Positions 8,191 through 16,906 of a DNA stretch of 64,000 nt are shown in pieces; within the stretch, counting starts at the first letter, position 1, and each line of letters begins with the position of its first letter. The notes under the pieces were generated by a model. The model saw nothing but the letters and a program-made list of their open reading frames with translations, ran no database searches and was not told the origin of the DNA. Source of the DNA: CAYNRA01 sp964399465 (GTDB lineage Bacteria > Bacteroidota > Bacteroidia > Cytophagales > Spirosomataceae); assembly GCA_964399465.1 (NCBI GenBank), contig CAYNRA010000001.1:1-64000 (forward strand), read 5' to 3'. Made by a program: the position numbers and the translations under genes.

Positions 8191-8721
8191 TTATTTTGAA
8201 TCGGTTGTTGTCTTTTTATTTATTCCGAGTGCTTCTAAAACGAAATCTGTATAATCGTGCCGTGGGTCAGAGTAAATTATGCTGATATCTGAAGCTTTGT
8301 CAAAAATAATCATTAATTGTCTTTGTCTTGCAACTTTTTGGCAAGCAAGATAGATTTCGTCGAGAATTGGTTTCATTAACTCCTTTTTTTTCTGAAATAA
8401 TTTGCCATTCATTCCAAAAATCTCATTGTTCTGAACCCGAATTTCATTTTCTAAGTCCTCTAATTCCTTTAGTCTAGTCTTACGTAAATCATCCGTTAAT
8501 AAAACTTCTTCCTGTTTGTATTTACGTTGTTTTTGTTCGAGTAAATTATACTTTTCTTGTATTTCCTTCACCCATTTTTCAGACTGCTGGTTCATTTGCT
8601 CCAACGTATTTTGGTATGCAGGCATTTTGCTTGTAATATATTCGGAGTCAATATACCCGAACTTCTGCGCAAAAGTAGCAGAAGACGTAAGGAAAAATAA
8701 TACAATTAAAATCTTTTTCAT
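8191..8721 (-). CDS. Skp/OmpH-family periplasmic chaperone (first copy)
   Basis: A 176-residue protein with a signal peptide of about 18 residues (ending ATFAQ). The OmpH fold follows: KFGYIDSEYITSKMPAYQ, a coiled-coil of about 80 residues rich in Glu/Lys/Gln, then MKPILDEIYLACQKVARQRQLMIIFDKA. Compared with its neighbour at 7581-8156 it lacks the Ala/Pro tail and has a longer DPRHDYTDFVLEALG end. It lies 83 bases downstream of bamA in the same operon. The two copies may prefer different clients or form mixed trimers; that is inference. Confidence 0.9.
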   Translation of the reverse strand: MKKILIVLFFLTSSATFAQKFGYIDSEYITSKMPAYQNTLEQMNQQSEKWVKEIQEKYNLLEQKQRKYKQEEVLLTDDLRKTRLKELEDLENEIRVQNNEIFGMNGKLFQKKKELMKPILDEIYLACQKVARQRQLMIIFDKASDISIIYSDPRHDYTDFVLEALGINKKTTTDSK

Positions 8722-8804
8722 ACAGAAATAGGTTACGGTAACATATCAGAAAAACGTTGTTTTATTCTCGTCCGTACAGAGTTAACATACATTAACATCT
8801 GAAA

Positions 8805-11450
8805 TTATCTGATTTGTTGACCAATACTAAATGTAAAGTTCTTTAATCCTTTGTTCGGTAATCCAGGTATTGGGTCAAAACCGTATCCGTAATCAAGTCC
8901 TAATAAGCCGAAAGCAGCCATGAAGATACGTGGACCCACACCGGCTGTTCTTCTCAGTTTGAACGGATTAAAGTCTTTGTAACTTCCCCAGCTATTTCCT
9001 GCTTCTGCAAAAGTCAATACGAAAATAGTCGCTTGTGGATTCAAAGAAACAGGGTAACGGAACTCAGCGGCATACTTAGAATACGCAATACCCCCGGAGC
9101 GAGAAATTCCAGCAGATTGATTGGTAGAACCGCTAATTTGTTCTAAATATGTAGATTCTTTGACAACTCCTTCTTCATATCCTCTCAATCCGATGAGCTC
9201 TGCACCTACGTTGAATGCCATTTGCATACCTAAACCTGCGCCACCAAGAACGAAACGCCCGAACGGACTAAAGTCCATATCTGGATTGTATCTACCCAAG
9301 AAGCCAAGATTTGCTTTGGCATGGAAAACGAGCTTACCCACGACTGGCGCGTACCAATCTGCATCAAACATCCATTTATGTCCTTCCAAAAATTTGAATT
9401 GATTCGTCGGTATTTTACCCGTAATCAAAGAGTAGGGGGGATTGAACGTCGCTGAAAGTGAAATAGATGAACCAGAACGGCTGAATGTTGGGTTATCTAA
9501 ACTATATCGAGATACATTGGCTGTTAAGGAAATGTCATTTGCTTGGCCATTTTGGAAATTACGAATCAAGAAACTATTTTCTACATCGTAATATTGATAA
9601 GACAAGGTAGTGCTGAAACTAAAGTTTCTGTCTGGCCAGTTGAGGCGTTTCCCGTAAGTTACGGATGCACCCGTATTTTTGAAATAACCAGCGAATCCAC
9701 CACCAATACCTCCAAGTCCGAGTCCACCACCAAGCCCAAATCCGCCACCAAGAAGTGGATTGAATCCAGCGCCTGTATTTCCGTACAATCGCTCAAGTCT
9801 GTCTTGTATTCTGCCATAATCTTGTACAGATCGGAAAATACTCACCGAGAACGAGTTTGGTTTTTTCCCACCGAGCCAAGGTTCGGTAAAAGACAAGGAG
9901 TACGATTGGAAACCACCATTGGCTTGTAAACGCAAGGAGAAACGTTGTCCATCACCTTTAGGCAATGGCTTGTACTCTTTCAGTTTAGCGATATTGCGAA
10001 TGGCAAAATTATTGAATACTACACCAAATGTACCTACAAAACCTTGAATACCACCCCAACCACCGGAGAGCTCAATATTATCGCTTGATTTTTCATCTAC
10101 TTTATACTCAATATCAACAGTACCGTTTGCTTGTGGAACGGGTTTGGGTTCAATTGTTTGAGGATCAAAATAGCCCAATTTAGATAACATTTGGGTTGTT
10201 TCTATTAAGTCTGTTTTTCTGAACTTTTGACCTGGGCGAGTTAGAATTTCACGATACACCACATGGTCAGAAGTTTTAGTATTCCCATTCAAGACAATCC
10301 GGTTGATGGTTGCTTGTTTTCCTTCCATGATACGCATTTCAACGTCAATCGAATCACCTTCAATGGCAACTTCTACAGGCGTACAGTTAAAGTAAAGGTA
10401 GCCGTCATCCATATAATAAGAACTCACATCACCTTGTGGTATACCATTGATTTTCTTATTAAGTTCTTCAGGATTATATAAATCTCCTTTTTTGATTCCT
10501 AAAATGAGAGCAAGTGTATCGGCACTGTGCAGGTAGTTGCCAGTCCAGGTAATATTTCTGTAATAAAAGCGAGAGCCTTCGGTTACATCGAGAACAAGCC
10601 GGATGTTTCCACTTGGGAGAGCTACGATGGAGTCAGAAGTGATTTGGGCATTTCGATAGCCTCTTTTATTAAACCACTCGACGAGTTTCCCTTTGTCTTC
10701 GTTGAATTTTTTAGGTATGTATTTTGAGGGAGTAAAAATACGCATGGGAGCCATGACTTTCGTCCCTTTCATTTTAGATAGAACCTTCCAGGTAGGCATT
10801 TCCTCAACACCACGGACTTGAATTTCTTCAATTTTTACTTTCTTTTTCTTATCAACGGTGATAATTAATGCAGCATTATTGGCACGAATGGTATCATTTA
10901 CTTGCTGCACTTGTACTGTTGCATTTAAAAAACCTTTTTCTATAAAGTGTCTCTTTACAGTTAGTTGAATATTCTTTACTAATGCATCTGTGATTACTTT
11001 CCCTTTGTTTGTTTTGATTTTTTCAGAGACAGTTTCTTGTTCTGATTTTCGAATCCCGTTGATGACTGTTTTATTGAGTCTTGGTCTTTCACGGAGATTA
11101 ATATCTAGGAATATTTTTTCCCCTTCAATTTTAGTAATATCAATTGAAATATCCTCAATAATGCCTTGGTCCATTAAACGTCTGACGGCTGTACTGATGC
11201 GTTCACCTGGAATGAATATACGGTCATTGACATTTAAACCTGAAACAGATATGAGTGTATTGGGATCTAAGAATTTGACACCACTTACCGTGATTCCTCC
11301 GATGGTAAATTCTTTGGGATTAGCATAATCTATTTTGAATTCAGAAGAGTTGCTTGATCGACCTACACCAATTTTGAATTGGGCTTGTGTGACGGAGGAA
11401 ATGAAGAATGTTAAAAAGAGAAAACTTTTAAGAAAGTAACTAGTCCGCAT
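8805..11450 (-). CDS. bamA: Outer-membrane protein assembly factor BamA
   Basis: 881 residues: a signal peptide (about 1-23, ending TQA), several POTRA domains to about residue 450 (for example FTIGGITVSGVKFLDPNTL, VKIEEIQVRGVEEMP, ATINRIVLNGNTKTSD), then the Omp85 beta-barrel to the C-terminus (ending FTFSIGQQIR). KESTYLEQISGSTN...YSKYAAEFRYPV is the usual late-barrel region. BamA folds and inserts beta-barrel proteins in the outer membrane. A glycine-rich stretch at about residues 555-590 (9679-9786) lies inside the barrel where extracellular loops are expected and is unusual. It sits between uppS and the Skp chaperones, the standard Bacteroidota arrangement. Confidence 0.95.
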   Translation of the reverse strand: MRTSYFLKSFLFLTFFISSVTQAQFKIGVGRSSNSSEFKIDYANPKEFTIGGITVSGVKFLDPNTLISVSGLNVNDRIFIPGERISTAVRRLMDQGIIEDISIDITKIEGEKIFLDINLRERPRLNKTVINGIRKSEQETVSEKIKTNKGKVITDALVKNIQLTVKRHFIEKGFLNATVQVQQVNDTIRANNAALIITVDKKKKVKIEEIQVRGVEEMPTWKVLSKMKGTKVMAPMRIFTPSKYIPKKFNEDKGKLVEWFNKRGYRNAQITSDSIVALPSGNIRLVLDVTEGSRFYYRNITWTGNYLHSADTLALILGIKKGDLYNPEELNKKINGIPQGDVSSYYMDDGYLYFNCTPVEVAIEGDSIDVEMRIMEGKQATINRIVLNGNTKTSDHVVYREILTRPGQKFRKTDLIETTQMLSKLGYFDPQTIEPKPVPQANGTVDIEYKVDEKSSDNIELSGGWGGIQGFVGTFGVVFNNFAIRNIAKLKEYKPLPKGDGQRFSLRLQANGGFQSYSLSFTEPWLGGKKPNSFSVSIFRSVQDYGRIQDRLERLYGNTGAGFNPLLGGGFGLGGGLGLGGIGGGFAGYFKNTGASVTYGKRLNWPDRNFSFSTTLSYQYYDVENSFLIRNFQNGQANDISLTANVSRYSLDNPTFSRSGSSISLSATFNPPYSLITGKIPTNQFKFLEGHKWMFDADWYAPVVGKLVFHAKANLGFLGRYNPDMDFSPFGRFVLGGAGLGMQMAFNVGAELIGLRGYEEGVVKESTYLEQISGSTNQSAGISRSGGIAYSKYAAEFRYPVSLNPQATIFVLTFAEAGNSWGSYKDFNPFKLRRTAGVGPRIFMAAFGLLGLDYGYGFDPIPGLPNKGLKNFTFSIGQQIR

Positions 11451-11547
11451 AATGTGTTAGTTTAGCCATCCAAAGTTAAAACGATGTAGTAGGGATTCGT
11501 TGGATAGCTGGAATGAAAATAGTTTATAAATACATTGACACCTTTTG

Positions 11548-12288
11548 TTATTCCTTTATTTGTTCACTCGTTTTGCCAAAACGGCGTTCACGTTGTTGAA
11601 AGGTATGCACAGCTTCAAAAAGATGATTTTTTCTAAATTCAGGCCAGAAAATATCATCCATAAATAACAGCTCAGCATAAGCAGATTGCCATAAAAGGTA
11701 ATTACTTATTCGGTGGTCTCCTCCTGTTCGTATTAATAAGTCTACGTCGGGTGCTTGTTCAGTTGCTAGATGACTACCAAATAGTTTTTCATCAATATCA
11801 GATACTTCTAGTTTGCCTAGATTGACTTGTTGTGCTATTTTTTGTACTGCTTGAAGGATATCCCATTTTCCACTATAGCTGAGTGCCAATGTGAGGATGA
11901 GTCCCGTATTGTTTTGTGTTAGCTGAATAGCTTCAAGCAGTTCTTTCCGGGCTCTTTCTGGAAGGCTATTTAAATCACCTATGGACTTCAACCGGACATT
12001 ATTCTCGTTTAATTTGGGAATTTCATCTCGGATTGTTTTTATGAGAAGTTGCATAATTCCTTCAACCTCTAGCCGCGGTCTATTCCAATTTTCCGTGGAA
12101 AACGTATAGAGTGTAAGGTATTTTACGCCAATTTCAGCACATGCCTCTACTGTTTCTCGAACTGCCTTGATACCGTGGTGATGTCCGAAAATACGCATAG
12201 CTCCCTGTTTTTTTGCCCATCTACCATTTCCATCCATAATGATTGCAATATGTTTGGGTAGGCTATTTCTATCTATTTGTTCTTTCAC
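11548..12288 (-). CDS. uppS: Undecaprenyl diphosphate synthase (isoprenyl transferase)
   Basis: A 246-residue cis-prenyltransferase. HIAIIMDGNGRWAKKQG holds the catalytic Asp and diphosphate-binding residues. TLYTFSTENWNRP is conserved region III, and DLLIRTGGDHRISNYLLWQ...ELLFMDDIFWPEF are the C-terminal signatures. It adds isoprene units to farnesyl diphosphate to build the C55 carrier for peptidoglycan and surface glycans. It is 97 bases upstream of bamA in the same operon. Length and motifs are normal. Confidence 0.96.
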   Translation of the reverse strand: MKEQIDRNSLPKHIAIIMDGNGRWAKKQGAMRIFGHHHGIKAVRETVEACAEIGVKYLTLYTFSTENWNRPRLEVEGIMQLLIKTIRDEIPKLNENNVRLKSIGDLNSLPERARKELLEAIQLTQNNTGLILTLALSYSGKWDILQAVQKIAQQVNLGKLEVSDIDEKLFGSHLATEQAPDVDLLIRTGGDHRISNYLLWQSAYAELLFMDDIFWPEFRKNHLFEAVHTFQQRERRFGKTSEQIKE

Positions 12289-12387
12289 GTTGATTGTGTT
12301 GTCCGCCTGAATTGACCACGATTAAAATTTAAAGTAACATGCAAATTTAGAAAAAAACTGCTCTATTTAAAATAAATTGACAACTCC

Positions 12388-13098
12388 TTACTTCGGGCAG
12401 TACACACGCTGGAACAAATAACTGACTGTAACTTGGAAAATAAAGTACTTATCCATCTGTAATGTGGCAGGATATGAGAGTCGTCTTGTGAATCTACTAA
12501 AGTGATCGTTAGGGTCAAACGTACTCCCTGAAGCTGCATAAGGGTCAATCCTTGGATATCCAAACCCATCAATAGCATCATCTACATTTAGGAATCTTGT
12601 CCCGAACTCAGCAGAAAAGTTCAGATGGGTAGTAAGTTCTTTTTTTATCCCAAAGCCAAGAGGGAAGGAAAATTTTGTATTATTCAACTGATCCAACGCA
12701 TATAAACTTGCACCTGTAAATATATAAGGTGACCAATTGGTTGTGAATCGACTTCTTCGAGTACGAAAGTCTAAAAAATTATACTCTACGAGGGTCGAAA
12801 ACTCATAAAAAGTTCGTACAAAACTTCTATTCAATTGGTTTGTAAACGGGTTTTGAACTTTGTCCGTATTAGCTGCTATTTGTCCAGCTAAGCCAGTAAG
12901 TCGGAAATTAATCCCCGTTTCTGTATTGTATCGGGCAAAAATACTTACTCCAGGCCTTGTCCGAAATGGATTGTAAGTGGGATTTAGATCCCCTTTGTAT
13001 TGGGTAAGGGCTACCCCGCCACCGAGTTCAATCTCTTGAGCTTGTGCTACAAAATAAGGAATTCCAATGAAGAGAAAGAAAAGAAGAGAATGACGCAT
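12388..13098 (-). CDS. PorG-like outer-membrane beta-barrel protein (DUF6089), copy 2
   Basis: From the ATG at 13098 (MRHSLLFFLFIGIPYFVAQA, a signal peptide) the protein has 236 residues. A longer start at 13143 would overlap the upstream gene. The DUF6089 pattern is visible: IELGGGVALTQYKGDLNPTYNPFRTRPGVSIFARY, then repeated barrel strands, and a TQLNFSAEFGTR-like segment (HLNFSAEFGTRFLNVDDAIDGF) shared with copy 1. In Porphyromonas and Flavobacterium the gene before uppS encodes PorG, a type IX secretion component. The role here is inferred from family and gene order. It starts 10 bases after the end of copy 1. Confidence 0.75.
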   Translation of the reverse strand: MRHSLLFFLFIGIPYFVAQAQEIELGGGVALTQYKGDLNPTYNPFRTRPGVSIFARYNTETGINFRLTGLAGQIAANTDKVQNPFTNQLNRSFVRTFYEFSTLVEYNFLDFRTRRSRFTTNWSPYIFTGASLYALDQLNNTKFSFPLGFGIKKELTTHLNFSAEFGTRFLNVDDAIDGFGYPRIDPYAASGSTFDPNDHFSRFTRRLSYPATLQMDKYFIFQVTVSYLFQRVYCPK

Positions 13099-13108
13099 AA
13101 ATGGAAAA

Positions 13109-14134
13109 TTAAAGAACGGGTGGACATTTGATACTATGACCAATCACGTAACTTAAGGTTAATTGGGTTACCATATACATATCTATTTTGTGATAGAAAC
13201 GAGCATTACTACCTCTTTGGCTTCCTTTGTTAAATCCATATACATTAGCTAGGCTAGCTAAATTACTGACTCCGGTGGCCGCTAGTACTATCCCTGTTCT
13301 ATCTTGACCAGAGAGAGCATGGAATTGCTCTGTAGATCGGTAGGCAACATCTCTCGCCAAAGCCCCTCTGTTTGCCTCAATTATTGTAGGATCTACAAAG
13401 GGTCTTCCCGAAACATCATCTAAATGATCTGTTGTAGAAATACGTATACCTGCTTCAAACGCAATATCTAGGTTATCTGTTGCTTTGTATCGAATTCCGA
13501 GACTAAGTGGGGCAACAAGCTGTACAAGAGAGTAGGTTGGTGTATCGATACCAGGTAAATTTTGACCTTCTGTGGAAAGTGAGCGTAAATTAACCCAATT
13601 GGTAATAGCACCTGTGGATGCATCTACGGGACCTCTCGCTTGGGGATTGTGTGCAATGAATCCAATTCCAGTAGCTAAATAAGGCATCCAAGTTGACCTG
13701 CCTGCTATACCTTTGTTATATTGAGGTTTTAAATTTAAGATAGCTTGTATTGTAAATTCCTTGATATCATTTCTGAAATGTAAGTTCCTAATAAGTGAGT
13801 TGGTCATGCCACTTGGATTTCTTTGAGCAAATGTAAAATCATCGCCGGCAATTCTAGCCCAAGTGAAAGCAGCTCTGAAACCTAACTGTGGTGCTACGTA
13901 TCTAGTATAGTTAAGTTGCCCGTTCCAGCGAACATTCGTGTAAGGGGTGTAGTAAATGTATCTGATAGGTGTTAAATCTCCAATGTAATGAGTGGATCCT
14001 CCGCCTATACCAAAAGATGAATATTCGTTTGAAGCATTTTGTGGACTAAAAAAACCTTGACCAAAACTAGTTTGAGGTATAAAAATTACCGTGGTGAACA
14101 GAGAAAAGAGAGCCTTTTTATAAAATGTGTGCAT
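13109..14134 (-). CDS. PorG-like outer-membrane beta-barrel protein (DUF6089), copy 1
   Basis: A 341-residue protein with a signal peptide (about 1-25, ending SFGQ). It has the DUF6089 motif SSFGIGGGSTHYIGDLTPIRY and barrel strands through the protein. LDIAFEAGIRISTTDHLDDVSGRPF parallels EFGTRFLNVDDAIDG in the next gene, so the two look like diverged tandem paralogs, copy 1 having about 100 extra residues. PorG is thought to link the inner- and outer-membrane parts of the type IX machine or the PorK/N ring. No porK, porN, porL or porM is in this window. It lies 131 bases downstream of nadK. Confidence 0.75.
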   Translation of the reverse strand: MHTFYKKALFSLFTTVIFIPQTSFGQGFFSPQNASNEYSSFGIGGGSTHYIGDLTPIRYIYYTPYTNVRWNGQLNYTRYVAPQLGFRAAFTWARIAGDDFTFAQRNPSGMTNSLIRNLHFRNDIKEFTIQAILNLKPQYNKGIAGRSTWMPYLATGIGFIAHNPQARGPVDASTGAITNWVNLRSLSTEGQNLPGIDTPTYSLVQLVAPLSLGIRYKATDNLDIAFEAGIRISTTDHLDDVSGRPFVDPTIIEANRGALARDVAYRSTEQFHALSGQDRTGIVLAATGVSNLASLANVYGFNKGSQRGSNARFYHKIDMYMVTQLTLSYVIGHSIKCPPVL

Positions 14135-14265
14135 ATAATATGGGTAATTAGATACGATTTACATGTATGCTGTGTATAAAATGAGAAGCAGCTGAAGTAG
14201 ATATATTTGGTGAGATGTTTGAATCAGTGGAACTAAAACGATTTCTATAGAATGAATATTGTTTT

Positions 14266-15174
14266 TTACGTGGGTAGGTTATTTAACGATGATTTATTTC
14301 GAATATCTCGTCCCCAACCAAGTTTTTGACGGAGAGTACTTAAAAACTCATCGCCATCAAGTGTTATAAGGTGAGCTTTAAAAGATTCTTTTTTTATTGT
14401 TATGAATGTGTCAACATCTCCAATAACGCGTGCCCTTGAATCCATTGAAACCAAAAAATTATTACTTCTACTTTCTACCTTTAATGCAATTTCGCTCTCG
14501 TCCGAAACAATCATGGGACGTACGAAAAGGTTGTGTGGGCAAATCGGTGTAATGATAAAATTAGCTGAATGAGGCATTACCAAGGGACCTCCACAGCTTA
14601 GAGAATAACCCGTTGAACCTGTTGCTGTAGCCACCATGAGTCCATCTGCCCAATAGGAGTTCAAGAATTGTCCGTTGATATACGTATGGACAATAATCAT
14701 AGAAGACGTATCAGTTTTGGATAAGGCGATTTCATTTAGAGCAAAATTCACTTGTCCTTGAAATAAACCAATGGGCGTGGTAGCCTGAAGCATCGTTCGC
14801 GCGTCCAATGCATATTGTCTATTAACAATTTTTTGGATAGCATGTTTAATTTGGTGTGTAGGCACAGAAGCTAAGAAACCTAATCGTCCGAAATTGATGC
14901 CCAAAACAGGGATTTCTCGACTTCCTACATGCGCAATTGTCTCGAGTACAGTACCATCTCCACCTATGCTCAGAACTAAATCTGCTTTGAAAATACTTTC
15001 TGTTGAGTGGTAGATATGGGCATCTTCAAATAAAATTCCAGCTTCTTTAAGAATTTGTGAAAAAGAATGTGACAGCTGATACGTTACTTGGTGAAAAGTA
15101 AGTTCATCGAATATTTGTTGAACGTATTCTTTTACATCTGAACTGAATTCTCTTCCGTGTACTGCAATATTCAT
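14266..15174 (-). CDS. nadK: NAD kinase
   Basis: 302 residues. The family's GGDGT motif is in LVLSIGGDGTVLETIAHV (about residues 75-80), and the NE-containing FALNEIALSK and DGLMVATATGSTGYSLSCGGP motifs bind NAD and ATP. It phosphorylates NAD to NADP in the cytosol. It lies between the CBS protein and the PorG pair on the minus strand, as in many Bacteroidota. The C-terminus (GRDIRNKSSLNNLPT) extends a little beyond the core fold. Confidence 0.95.
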   Translation of the reverse strand: MNIAVHGREFSSDVKEYVQQIFDELTFHQVTYQLSHSFSQILKEAGILFEDAHIYHSTESIFKADLVLSIGGDGTVLETIAHVGSREIPVLGINFGRLGFLASVPTHQIKHAIQKIVNRQYALDARTMLQATTPIGLFQGQVNFALNEIALSKTDTSSMIIVHTYINGQFLNSYWADGLMVATATGSTGYSLSCGGPLVMPHSANFIITPICPHNLFVRPMIVSDESEIALKVESRSNNFLVSMDSRARVIGDVDTFITIKKESFKAHLITLDGDEFLSTLRQKLGWGRDIRNKSSLNNLPT

Positions 15175-15233
15175 TGGTTTCTATACCCTTGATTAAATAG
15201 CAAATGTATTAGAAATACGTTTAACTTAAGGAT

Positions 15234-15899
15234 TTACATGTTTAAATATTTCATTAGTAAGTCAAATCGTTGTTGATCTATACTTTCTACAGGCTCGTTT
15301 GCATAAGCCGACTGAACCATGTAACCAAAACGTTCTAACGTAGCAATGGTTGAACCAATATCTGTTTGGTTTAACTTGATGAAAAGGGTTAATGGTTTCT
15401 CTATTTCGTACATAGAACCGGATAAATAAGTGCTGAGAACCTTTACTTGGTTGCTCTCAATCAGCCGAGCAATTTCGGATAATGAATAATCTCTTCCTTT
15501 GATAGCGATTTCAAGAATAGCACCTGGCTCTTGTGCACCCAAAAGATGTGCAAAATGCCTAAAAATACTTTCTGCTGTGATGCAACCAATCAATTTGGAA
15601 TCTTCAACCACTCCAACAATCTTTACTCCTTCATGTGTACTTAAGATATTAGCTATCTCGTAAATATGTTGGTGACTTTGAATCAGAACTTGAGGAAATA
15701 AAACCTGAACGTGTTCAAGTGTACATTCATCGTCGTAGTTGAGTAAGGTATCTTCGTCAATTATACCCGTGTAATTGTGCTCATCTGCAATAATTAATTG
15801 CTGTAAGCGGTTATCCTGCATCCACACTAATGCTTGACCTACCGTATCTGTTGGTTTGAGTAGGGGAATATCTACGTTGATTAAGTCGATAGCAAGCAT
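15234..15899 (-). CDS. CBS-domain protein
   Basis: 221 residues with two CBS motifs in the first 130: LLKPTDTVGQALVWMQDNRLQQLIIAD and LSTHEGVKIVGVVEDSKLIGCITAE. An ACT-like C-terminal half follows (GAILEIAIKGRDYSLSEIARLIESNQVKVLSTYL). CBS pairs bind adenosyl ligands; the ACT-like part suggests a small-molecule sensor. The gene is conserved next to nadK in the phylum, but I know of no fixed role. Confidence 0.85.
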   Translation of the reverse strand: MLAIDLINVDIPLLKPTDTVGQALVWMQDNRLQQLIIADEHNYTGIIDEDTLLNYDDECTLEHVQVLFPQVLIQSHQHIYEIANILSTHEGVKIVGVVEDSKLIGCITAESIFRHFAHLLGAQEPGAILEIAIKGRDYSLSEIARLIESNQVKVLSTYLSGSMYEIEKPLTLFIKLNQTDIGSTIATLERFGYMVQSAYANEPVESIDQQRFDLLMKYLNM

Positions 15900-15928
15900 A
15901 TTTGTAGTGATTTGAAAGGTTATTTTGC

Positions 15929-16714
15929 TTAAACTGTGACTACTCCTGGAGCAAATATGGCTAGTTTATCTAAAAAACCACCTAAAATTTCATTGAATCG
16001 CTCAGGTTGTTCCATCATTGGTGCATGACAGCAATGATCTATAAAATGAAGTTCAGAGTTCGGGATGAGTCTGTTGAATTCGTGTCCTACATGTGGAGGA
16101 GTAATTGTATCATTTAATCCCCAAATTAAACAAGTAGGTGCTGTGATTGACTGAATATCTTTTGCCATATTATGTCTCTGTGCGGACTTAGCGATTTGAA
16201 CAATATTCATACATTTAGGAATGCTTGAAGTAATCTCGAATACTTCGTCAATCAGTTCTTTTGTTGCCGTTTCAGGCTTATAAAATGTATATTCTACACG
16301 TTCTTTGATATAGTCGTAGCTTCCTCTTTTCGGGAATGAGCCACCCATCGTATTTTCGAATAAACCAGAACTTCCCGTTAATACCAACGCTTTTACCTTA
16401 TCAGGATGTGCCAGTGTGTACAAAAGACCAACATGGCCACCCAATGAGTTACCAAGCACTAGAATATCATTTAGCCCTTTGAAGTCCAAAAAACGTTCGA
16501 TAAATGCTTGTAATCCCTCTAAACTTGCCTGACGCATCGGCATATCATAAATGGGCATAACGGGAATGACGATGCGACAGCGATCTCTAAATCCGTTGAT
16601 AACATCATCAAAATTACTCAATGCACCAAAAAGACCGTGCAAAACGAGCACTACCTGGCCATCTCCTTCATCAATATACTTGAATTCGCCTTCTTCTTTT
16701 ATGTGATATAACAT
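15929..16714 (-). CDS. Alpha/beta hydrolase
   Basis: 261 residues. VLVLHGLFGALSNFDDVI is the oxyanion-hole strand-turn (HG). LVLGNSLGGHVGLLYT holds the nucleophile elbow G-N-S-L-G-G with Ser at about residue 96. LIWGLNDTITPP gives the acid Asp, and HFIDHCCHAPMMEQPERF gives the catalytic His. It is a soluble esterase-type or lyase-type enzyme of unknown substrate. It heads the minus-strand run that continues into the CBS protein, nadK and the PorG pair, with 29 bases to the next gene. Confidence 0.85.
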   Translation of the reverse strand: MLYHIKEEGEFKYIDEGDGQVVLVLHGLFGALSNFDDVINGFRDRCRIVIPVMPIYDMPMRQASLEGLQAFIERFLDFKGLNDILVLGNSLGGHVGLLYTLAHPDKVKALVLTGSSGLFENTMGGSFPKRGSYDYIKERVEYTFYKPETATKELIDEVFEITSSIPKCMNIVQIAKSAQRHNMAKDIQSITAPTCLIWGLNDTITPPHVGHEFNRLIPNSELHFIDHCCHAPMMEQPERFNEILGGFLDKLAIFAPGVVTV

Positions 16715-16906
16715 AGGTTACAGTTTGTTTCTACAGTTTGTTTATTTACAGTGTAGTAAATTCGCCAGGATTTTGAGCTAAGATACCATTTACAAGGCAA
16801 AATACTGTTTAATAATTTAATTTTCAAAACAATTTACCCACAACTCCCCTAACTTTGTAAGTAAAATACAGGTTATATTTTCAAAAATGCACCTAACGCG
16901 AATTGT

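Noticed and set aside
9121..11328. Several open frames on the plus strand opposite bamA
   Set aside because: They lie wholly antisense to a well-supported gene, start and end at random and show no protein family features.
15234..15899. The CBS protein as a magnesium or chloride transporter fragment
   Set aside because: It has no membrane helices and has the length and gene position of the stand-alone CBS proteins found beside nadK.
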